Positions 17,200-22,806 of a stretch of DNA of 22,806 bases are shown here, one piece after another. The position numbers and the translations under genes were made by a program. Origin of the DNA: a bacterium (GTDB taxonomy: Bacteria > Chloroflexota > Dormibacteria > Aeolococcales > Bog-877); contig JAJZGN010000005.1 in assembly GCA_021798435.1 (NCBI GenBank), positions 1-22,806 of the forward strand, in the 5' to 3' direction. Below the pieces are notes generated by a model. That model had not been told where the DNA came from. It saw only the letters and a program-made list of their open reading frames with translations, and searched no databases. Each line of letters begins with the position of its first letter. Position 1 is the first letter of the stretch.

Positions 17200-18801
17200 A
17201 TGAGCCAGACCCCCGTGCTCGACTCCGCCCCCGGCGCCGTGCCCAGGATCGGCGTCCTCCCGGGGTATGTTCCCCCGGAGCGGATCACAAGGTCTCCCCT
17301 GGGCCCGCCCAGCTGGCGTCAGCGGCTCTGGGAGATGGTGCCGGGAGCCACCGTGTGGCTCTGTCTCTTGGGCCCGCTGGCGGTGGGCTTCGTGATCACC
17401 TTCACCAACTTCCAGTACCTCTGGATCCTGGGCGCCTTCGCGGTGGTCCTGGACGTCTACTGGCTGGTGAAGCTGGTCCACACCTTCCGCTACGTGCTGC
17501 GCGGCATCCAGCTTCTCGAGGAGGCCCAGCGCATCCACTGGGGGGCCCGCCTGGACCGCCTGGAACGGCCCCCGGGCGGGCCCGACCCTCGCGCCATCGT
17601 CCACGCGGTCCTGATTCCCACCTACACCGAGAAGTACGAGACGTTGCGGGCCACCGTGGGAGCGCTGGCCGGGGCCGACTATCCCAACCACCTCCGCATC
17701 GTGGCGGTCATCACCCGGGAGACAGACCTGCAGGGGTGCCGCAATGTGGCCCGGCTCCAGGAGGAACTGGGGGACAGATTCCTCGCCTTCTGGCACATCA
17801 AGGACCCCCTGCTGCCGGGGATCGTGGTAGGGAAGTCGGCGGCCATGGCATACGGGGGCCCGGTGCTCCACAGGGCGCTTTTGGGACTGGGACTGGAGCT
17901 GGACCAGGTGATCGTCACCGACCTCGACTCCGACTACCGGGTTCACCCCCAGTACTTCAACTACATCAGCTACCAGTACTGCCTGGACCCCGAGCGGGCC
18001 ACCGCCATCTGGCAGCCGGTGCCCATCTTCCTCAACAACCTCTGGCGTGTTCCGGCGGCGGTGCGGTCGATGGCCACCCTGGCGACCCAGTGGCAGCTCT
18101 ACCTGCACCAGCACCCCAAGCGGCTGGTGATGTTCTCGGCCTATTCCATGTCACTGCGACTGCTCTCCGAGGTGGGCTTCTGGGACGACGACGTGATCCC
18201 CGAGGACTCCCGCTTCTACTGGAAGGCGTTCTTCGTGTACGGGGAGCGGCTGCGGGTGAAGGGGGCGTTCCTGCCCATGTACGGGGACGCGCCCCGGGCC
18301 GCGGATTACGGGACCACGCTGGTCAGCCAGTACGAGCAGATCAAGCGGTGGGCCTGGGGGGTGACCGACATCCCGTATGTCGCCGCGCGCATGACCCAGC
18401 ACCCGGAGATCCCCCTCCGGGTGCGGCTGGACCGCTTCCGGCTGCTCATCTTCAACCACCTGAGCTGGGCCACAGTTCCCCTTCTGATCCTGATTTCCGG
18501 CACCCTCCCATCCCTCTTCAACTACGATTACGCCCTCTCCACCACCGGGGCGCTGCTCGAGACGGTGGGCAGCCTGATCCTCCAGGTCACCCTGCTCAAC
18601 ATCCTGGCGGTGGCGATCCTGGACAACCGCCTCCAGCCCCGCCCCCGGCAGTGGGGGTGGTGGCGCCGCCGCTTCGCCGACCTTCAGACCCTGATGTACC
18701 CCGTGGTGTTCGTGGTCTTGAGCGTCCTCCCGGCGCTGGAGGCTCAGACACGGCTGCTCTTCGGCTCCCACCTGGAGTACCGGGTCACCGAGAAGCACTG
18801 A
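17200..18801 (+). CDS. membrane glycosyltransferase family 2
   Basis: A 533-residue processive-type glycosyltransferase. Two N-terminal membrane helices (about 48-95) precede a GT2 domain with LIPTYTEKYETL at its first strand, the metal-binding DLDSDY (D241, D243, D245), the base block PEDSRF (E335, D336) and QIKRW (Q380, R383, W384), which is typical of polysaccharide synthases and large membrane GT2 enzymes. Several C-terminal helices (about 425-520) follow. No PilZ domain is seen. It should add sugar to a lipid-linked or growing glycan at the inner face of the membrane. The frame extends to 16993, but that part runs antisense through the flippase-like gene and contains the promoter, so ATG 17200 is chosen. 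trpS follows 22 nt after the stop but has its own promoter. Confidence 0.85.
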   Translation: MSQTPVLDSAPGAVPRIGVLPGYVPPERITRSPLGPPSWRQRLWEMVPGATVWLCLLGPLAVGFVITFTNFQYLWILGAFAVVLDVYWLVKLVHTFRYVLRGIQLLEEAQRIHWGARLDRLERPPGGPDPRAIVHAVLIPTYTEKYETLRATVGALAGADYPNHLRIVAVITRETDLQGCRNVARLQEELGDRFLAFWHIKDPLLPGIVVGKSAAMAYGGPVLHRALLGLGLELDQVIVTDLDSDYRVHPQYFNYISYQYCLDPERATAIWQPVPIFLNNLWRVPAAVRSMATLATQWQLYLHQHPKRLVMFSAYSMSLRLLSEVGFWDDDVIPEDSRFYWKAFFVYGERLRVKGAFLPMYGDAPRAADYGTTLVSQYEQIKRWAWGVTDIPYVAARMTQHPEIPLRVRLDRFRLLIFNHLSWATVPLLILISGTLPSLFNYDYALSTTGALLETVGSLILQVTLLNILAVAILDNRLQPRPRQWGWWRRRFADLQTLMYPVVFVVLSVLPALEAQTRLLFGSHLEYRVTEKH

Positions 18802-18811
18802 GGCCGGCCGG

Positions 18812-18817
18812 TACAAT
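18812..18817 (+). promoter_or_regulatory. TACAAT -10 box for leaderless trpS
   Basis: TACAAT ends 6 nt before the trpS ATG, inside the 22-nt gap after the GT2 gene. There is no Shine-Dalgarno sequence. Confidence 0.55.
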
Positions 18818-18823
18818 CTGAGA

Positions 18824-19822
18824 ATGGCCGACCGCCCGGTGGTCTTCAGCGGGATGCAGCCGGACGGGGTCCTGCACCTGGGCAACCTGCTGGGGGCGCT
18901 CCGCCCCTGGGTCCAGGAACAGTCCCTCTATCGCAACTACTTCTGCGTCGTCGACCTCCATGCCCTCACCCGGCAGGATCCTCGCGACCTCGCCCAGAAG
19001 ACCCGCGAGGTGGCGGCGCTCTACCTGGCGGCGGGGATTGACCCCGAGCGGTCGACCCTCCTCGTCCAGTCCCACGTCCCCGAGCACGCCGAGCTGGCCT
19101 GGATCCTCGGCTGCTTCACCCCGATCGGTTGGCTGGAGCGCATGACCCAGTTCAAGGACCGCTCCCGCAAGCTCTCGTCGGAGCGGATCGGATCCGGGCT
19201 CTTCAGCTACCCGGTGCTGATGGCGGCTGACATCCTCATATATCGGACCGACCTGGTCCCGGTGGGGGAGGACCAGCGTCAGCACCTGGAGCTGACCCGC
19301 AACCTGGCCCTGAGGGTCAACCGCATCCTGGGCGACACCTTCGTGATCCCGAGGGCCAAGATAGGCTCGGTTGGGGCCCGGGTGATGGCCCTCGACGACC
19401 CCTCGAGCAAGATGAGCAAGAGCGCGGACTCCGAGGCGGGCCGGATCGGCCTCCTGGACCCCCCGGACCGGGTGCGGGCCAAGTTCCGCCGCGCCACCAC
19501 CGACAGCGGCACGGCGGTTGACCTGGAGCGGCCTTCGCCCGGGGTTCAAAACCTCCTGGAGATCTATCGGAGCCTGACCGGGGCCGAGGACCAGGAGCTG
19601 GCCGGGGCCTTTCAGGGAAAGGGGTACGGCCAGCTCAAGGAGGTGGTGGCGGACGTGGTGATCGAGGCGCTGGACCCGATCCAGCGGCGCTGCCGCGACC
19701 TTCTTCAAGACCCCGCCTCACTCGACCGCCTCCTCGCCGAGGGCGCGTCCCGAGCGAGGGAGGCGGCGGCGGGCACCATGGCCACGGTGCGGCAGCGGCT
19801 GGGGATGCTGCCGGCGGGCTGA
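18824..19822 (+). CDS. trpS: tryptophanyl-tRNA synthetase
   Basis: A 332-residue class-I aminoacyl-tRNA synthetase that charges tRNA-Trp in the cytoplasm. The ATP-binding HIGH motif is HLGN (18-21), after the family's FSGMQPDGxLHLGN block. GEDQRQHLELTR (148-159) is the tryptophan/tRNA-dimer region, and KMSKS is at 196-200. The length matches bacterial TrpRS. It is an essential housekeeping gene sitting between envelope genes, with its own leaderless-type promoter and a GC hairpin after its stop, so its expression is probably independent of them. I see no T-box leader, which would not fit in the 22-nt upstream gap. Confidence 0.97.
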   Translation: MADRPVVFSGMQPDGVLHLGNLLGALRPWVQEQSLYRNYFCVVDLHALTRQDPRDLAQKTREVAALYLAAGIDPERSTLLVQSHVPEHAELAWILGCFTPIGWLERMTQFKDRSRKLSSERIGSGLFSYPVLMAADILIYRTDLVPVGEDQRQHLELTRNLALRVNRILGDTFVIPRAKIGSVGARVMALDDPSSKMSKSADSEAGRIGLLDPPDRVRAKFRRATTDSGTAVDLERPSPGVQNLLEIYRSLTGAEDQELAGAFQGKGYGQLKEVVADVVIEALDPIQRRCRDLLQDPASLDRLLAEGASRAREAAAGTMATVRQRLGMLPAG

Positions 19823-19832
19823 CGCCGGCGCG

Positions 19833-19854
19833 CCCCCCTCCGGCCGGAGTGGGG
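19833..19854 (+). terminator. hairpin after trpS
   Basis: The perfect palindrome CTCCGGCCGGAG (19838-19849) is flanked by CCCC and GGGG (with one mismatch), forming a stable hairpin 10 nt after the trpS stop. No T-run follows. It lies upstream of the next TATAAT, consistent with a unit boundary here. Confidence 0.5.
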
Positions 19855-19868
19855 TGGGGGCCGGGACC

Positions 19869-19874
19869 TATAAT
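19869..19874 (+). promoter_or_regulatory. TATAAT -10 box, leaderless start of the O-antigen ligase gene
   Basis: A consensus TATAAT ends 7 nt before the ATG at 19882. A longer start at 19849 would place this promoter and the trpS hairpin inside the coding region. Confidence 0.6.
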
Positions 19875-19881
19875 CCCGCCG

Positions 19882-21120
19882 ATGCGGTGGAGTCGTGCGG
19901 GCGTCTTTCTAACCGCCGCGGCCCTTCCCGCCTATGTGCTGCGGGGCAGCCTCTTCGGGAAGCTGCCCTTCACCGGGCTGGAGGTGGTGCTGGCGCTCAC
20001 CGTGCTGGCGTTCGCCATCGAGAGCTGGCGCCAGCGCCGGATGCCTCACTTGGACACCCCGTTCACCGTCCTGATCGCGGTGCTGCTGGTGGCCACGGTC
20101 ATCGCGGTCGCCGTCAGCCCGGAGAAGAAGGACGCCCTGGGGATCGCCAAGGCCTACGTCGTGGAGCCGGTTATCTACTTCTTCGTCACGGTCAACGTGC
20201 TGCGCTCCAACTGGGACTGGGAGCGGCTCGCCTACGGCCTGTACGTCAGCGGCACCGTGGTGGCGGTCTCCCAGTTCGTGGCCCTGGGGAGGGCCCTCCA
20301 GACCCACACCCTCAACCTCAACGTCGCCCCCCCGGTGCCGACCTGGCTCTGGACGAACAACAACTTTGGCGGGATCTTCCTCGACCCCCTGGTTGGGCTT
20401 GCCCTGGGGCTGGCGCTCTTCGGCGGCGTGCGCCACCCCAAGGTCCACTGGGCGATGCTGGCCCTGCTCGGGACGGGCGACGTCCTCACCCTCAGCCGGG
20501 GGTCCTGGCTGGCGCTGGTGGCGATCTCCCTGCTGGCGGCGGCGATCCATCCCCGGCGCCGCCAGCTGGTGCTGGCCTGGGCGGCGTTGGCGGTGGTGGC
20601 CCTCCTTCTGCCCCCCATCCGCCACCGGGTGGAAAACGAGCTCAATCCGAACAATCCGGCCAACTCCATGGTCAGCCGGGTCCACCTCTGGCATGCCACC
20701 CTGGACCTGATCCTTGCCCACCCCTTCCAGGGCTCCGGGCTTGCCAACTACCAGCAGGAGATCGGGCCCTATCGGGCTCAGCTCCACGACCTCGTGCACC
20801 AGACCCACGTCTACCCCGACCAGCTGGAGCTGGACTTCTGGGTCGAGCTTGGGGTCATGGGGCTGATCTTCCTGGTGGGCTTCTTTGTCGAGGTGGGGCG
20901 CTACCTCCTGCCCGTGCTCCGGGCCGGCCCCATGTCACAGCCATGGGCGGCGGCGTTGGTCCTGGGCTGGGTGGCCATCCTGATGCATGGCTTGGTGGAC
21001 AGCCCCTACTGGAAGAACGACCTTGCGGTGGAGTGGTGGGCCCTAGCCGCGCTTCTGGTGGTGGCAGTGGTCCCGGCGGCCCGGCAGCTGCGGCTGCGCC
21101 GACCTCCAGCCCGCGCCTGA
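19882..21120 (+). CDS. O-antigen ligase / polymerase (Wzy_C family) membrane protein
   Basis: A 412-residue integral membrane protein with 10-12 hydrophobic segments. Landmarks of the O-antigen ligase/Wzy_C family are present: LTLSRGSWLAL in a central helix (near 195-205), followed by SRVHLWHATLDLILAHPFQGSGLANYQ (near 258-284) and, in the periplasmic loop, HxxYPDQLELDFWVELG (near 302-318), carrying the conserved His and the ELGxxGL helix start. It would join or polymerise lipid-linked glycan units on the outer face of the membrane. Polymerase and ligase members cannot be separated by sequence alone. The start is set by the TATAAT box. The next gene follows after 10 nt and encodes a flippase, the natural partner step. 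Confidence 0.85.
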   Translation: MRWSRAGVFLTAAALPAYVLRGSLFGKLPFTGLEVVLALTVLAFAIESWRQRRMPHLDTPFTVLIAVLLVATVIAVAVSPEKKDALGIAKAYVVEPVIYFFVTVNVLRSNWDWERLAYGLYVSGTVVAVSQFVALGRALQTHTLNLNVAPPVPTWLWTNNNFGGIFLDPLVGLALGLALFGGVRHPKVHWAMLALLGTGDVLTLSRGSWLALVAISLLAAAIHPRRRQLVLAWAALAVVALLLPPIRHRVENELNPNNPANSMVSRVHLWHATLDLILAHPFQGSGLANYQQEIGPYRAQLHDLVHQTHVYPDQLELDFWVELGVMGLIFLVGFFVEVGRYLLPVLRAGPMSQPWAAALVLGWVAILMHGLVDSPYWKNDLAVEWWALAALLVVAVVPAARQLRLRRPPARA

Positions 21121-21130
21121 GCGGGGCGGC

Positions 21131-22582
21131 GTGAGCCTCGCTCAGCGCACCGTTCGCAACACCGGCATGCTCTTCTTGGCCCGCACGGGGTCGCGCCTTT
21201 TGGTGTTCGGGGCCTTCCTCATCCAGCAGCACACTCTGGGGGCCACCCGCTACGGAGAGTTCGGGGTGGTGGTGGTCCTGAGCAACCTGGCCAGCATCGT
21301 GGGGGACGGTGGGCTGCAGATCGTCTATCTGCGCGAGGGGAGCCGCCGGCCGGCCCGCCTGGAAGCCTACCTCTCCGTGGTCCTGGCTGCCAAGATCCCC
21401 CTTCTCGTGGGGAGCCTTGTAACCCTGGCCGCGATGCTGGCCCTCACCAGCGGCCCCTCGCTCTTCTACCTGCTGCTGCCAGCCTTCGGGCTCCTGGCCT
21501 TCACCTCGGTGGCCAACGTCCTGCGCAGCACCTTCTACGCCACGGGAGAGATGCGCTACGAGGCCTTCGAAACGCTCTCTGAGGGGGCGATCCTGTTGGC
21601 GGGCACCCTGGTGGCCGCCCTTCTCCGCCTGGGTCTCGCCGCCTACCTGCTGGCCTACGCCGCCTCCTACCTCTTCACCTGCGTGTACGCGGTCATCATC
21701 ATCAGCCGCCGCTACTTCCGGCCCCGCCTCCACTTCCACCTTCCCGCCTCCCGGCGCCTCTTGACCATGGGCCTCCCCTTCGCCCTTGTTTTCTTGCTCA
21801 ACACCGTCTACTTCAAGATCGACGTGGTCATCCTGGAGGCCCTCCGGGGGCCGACCGAGGTGGGCTACTACCAGGCCGGCTACAAGTTCCTGGAGGGGCT
21901 CTCGTTCATCCCCCAGACGGTGATGAACGCGGTCTTCCCGGCGCTGTCGGTCCTCCACCTGGGCCAGCTGGCGGCCCTCCGCGGGGCCTACACCGTGACC
22001 ATCAAGCTGCTCACCGCCATCGCGGTCCCGGCGGCCGTGGCGCTGGCGTTCGGGGCGGGGCCGCTGATGGCGCTTCTCCGGGTCTATCCCCAGTCCGGCC
22101 CGGCGGTCCGGATCCTGGCCCTGGCGCTGGTCTTCCTCTTCGTCAACAACACCTTCGTCTTCGGCCTGGGGGCGATGAACCGGCAGCGCGACAGCGTGGT
22201 CCTCTCGGTCCTCAGCATCGCCGTCAACGTCAGCCTGAACCTGATCATGATCCCGCTGTTTCCCCGCGCAACCGGCTATCTTGCCTGCAGCTGGGCTACC
22301 GTGATCACGGAGGTCTTCCTGCTGGTCGCCGGGTACGTGATGGTGCGCCGCCAGCTGCAGCAGCTCCCCTGGGGGCGGGAGGTCCTGCCGGTGCTGGTTT
22401 CGGGGGCCCTGATGGTGGGGGTGATGGCGGTGCTCTCCGCCCAGAACGTCTTCTGGGTGGCTGCCCTGGGCGGCGCCGCCTACGTTGGCGGCCTCTGGGT
22501 GACCGGGGCGATCTCCCCCGACGAGGTGCGGATGGCCCGGCGGAGCCTCCGGCGGGCGGTCGAGGAGCCCGCCGATGGCTGA
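21131..22582 (+). CDS. Wzx-type polysaccharide flippase (MOP superfamily)
   Basis: A 483-residue membrane protein with about 14 hydrophobic segments starting at GTG. The opening VRNTGMLFLARTGSRLLVFGAF and the LGATRYGEFGVVVVLSNLASIVGDGGL block are typical of the polysaccharide-exporter/Wzx branch. A second domain repeats the pattern at LTMGLPFALVFLLNTVYFKIDVVIL (near 210-238), where the buried charged residues fit a translocation path for polyprenyl-linked oligosaccharide. It would flip lipid-linked repeat units to the outer face for the adjacent polymerase/ligase. The stop overlaps the next gene's start by 8 nt, so the order ligase, flippase, sugar-phosphate transferase is one operon. Confidence 0.88.
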   Translation: MSLAQRTVRNTGMLFLARTGSRLLVFGAFLIQQHTLGATRYGEFGVVVVLSNLASIVGDGGLQIVYLREGSRRPARLEAYLSVVLAAKIPLLVGSLVTLAAMLALTSGPSLFYLLLPAFGLLAFTSVANVLRSTFYATGEMRYEAFETLSEGAILLAGTLVAALLRLGLAAYLLAYAASYLFTCVYAVIIISRRYFRPRLHFHLPASRRLLTMGLPFALVFLLNTVYFKIDVVILEALRGPTEVGYYQAGYKFLEGLSFIPQTVMNAVFPALSVLHLGQLAALRGAYTVTIKLLTAIAVPAAVALAFGAGPLMALLRVYPQSGPAVRILALALVFLFVNNTFVFGLGAMNRQRDSVVLSVLSIAVNVSLNLIMIPLFPRATGYLACSWATVITEVFLLVAGYVMVRRQLQQLPWGREVLPVLVSGALMVGVMAVLSAQNVFWVAALGGAAYVGGLWVTGAISPDEVRMARRSLRRAVEEPADG

Positions 22583-22806
22583 CACCGACTCTTTGATCCG
22601 GCCCCGCGAGGCGGTGACCGCGCAGCAGGGGACGGCCCGGCTCTGGCCCCTCCTCCTGGTCCGCCCGGTAGTGGACGCCGTGGCCGTCGCCCTGGGGGCC
22701 CTGATCGGGTACCAGTACCGCTTCCACATCTCCGGAGTCCCCATCCCCGGGGGCCAGGTCCCATCCTTCCAGCAGTACGCCATGGCGGTGCCGGTGGTCG
22801 TGGGCC
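22575..22806 (+). CDS. N-terminal part of a probable polyprenyl-phosphate sugar-phosphate transferase (partial)
   Basis: An ATG at 22575 overlaps the flippase stop and opens a frame of 77 residues to the window end. After about 30 polar residues there is a hydrophobic helix (RPVVDAVAVALGALIGYQYRF), then a short extracytoplasmic-like stretch (FHISGVPIPGGQVPSFQQYA) and the start of a second helix. The order D...xxxA...YxxRF, then Y, is the usual N-terminal membrane region of WcaJ/WbaP-like priming transferases, which start a repeat unit on undecaprenyl phosphate. The catalytic domain is outside the window, so the call rests on the membrane pattern and operon context. Confidence 0.55.
   Translation, partial: MADTDSLIRPREAVTAQQGTARLWPLLLVRPVVDAVAVALGALIGYQYRFHISGVPIPGGQVPSFQQYAMAVPVVVG

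Noticed and set aside
19849..19881. Longer start of the O-antigen ligase gene
   Set aside because: The GTG lies in the trpS hairpin, and the stretch includes the TATAAT box that best explains the ATG at 19882.
20855..22783. 642-residue minus-strand open frame
   Set aside because: Antisense to the O-antigen ligase and flippase genes; the translation is Gln/Glu/Gly-rich without domains.

Overview
The window is about 22.8 kb of high-GC bacterial DNA. I estimate roughly 70% GC from about position 2,730 rightward and visibly lower GC in the first ~2.6 kb. Dense co-directional genes, several ATGA/TTGA start-stop overlaps, GTG and TTG starts, and start codons placed about 6-8 nt after a TANNNT -10 box suggest a high-GC lineage with many leaderless transcripts (Actinomycetota, or Chloroflexota/Dormibacterota-like). 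No rRNA or taxon-specific marker is present, so the phylum is an inference only.

Region 1 (1-2656) looks like the edge of an acquired island abutting a tRNA-Arg(CCT) gene whose 3' end faces it. It holds an unrecognised ORF open at the left edge, a decayed IS630-type element with inverted ends and a transposase relic carrying in-frame stops, and a SIR2-like (AbiH/SIR2_2-type) protein that is a candidate antiphage or stress NADase. The stop codons of both convergent flanking ORFs are supplied by the ends of the dead element.

Region 2 (2733-14981) is a catabolic cluster rich in amide and peptide hydrolases. It encodes an N-terminal-nucleophile isoaspartyl peptidase/asparaginase, a ketopantoate-reductase-like + amidase-signature fusion, a zinc alcohol dehydrogenase, an M19 dipeptidase, an SDR, a DUF885 peptidase + aspartoacylase/AstE fusion, a nicotinamidase-like isochorismatase on the opposite strand, and an APH-kinase + class-III aminotransferase fusion. 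Three of these are unusual two-domain fusions. Together they could hydrolyse an amide- or peptide-linked compound and process an amino-alcohol or hydroxy-amino-acid part of it by kinase/phospho-lyase and dehydrogenase steps. I do not recognise this gene set as a described pathway; the substrate is unknown and no transporter or regulator lies in the window.

Region 3 (14993-22806) is envelope and polysaccharide biology: a CDP-alcohol phosphatidyltransferase, a convergent flippase-like LPG-synthase-TM (UPF0104) protein, a membrane GT2 glycosyltransferase, tryptophanyl-tRNA synthetase (trpS), an O-antigen ligase/polymerase, a Wzx-type flippase, and the start of what looks like a polyprenyl-phosphate sugar-phosphate transferase running off the right edge.

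The most general regulatory observation is that seven transcription units start with a -10-like hexamer (TATAAT, TATATT, TATGCT, TAGGAT, TACAAT) 6-8 nt before the start codon. This moves several start codons inward from the longest ORF.
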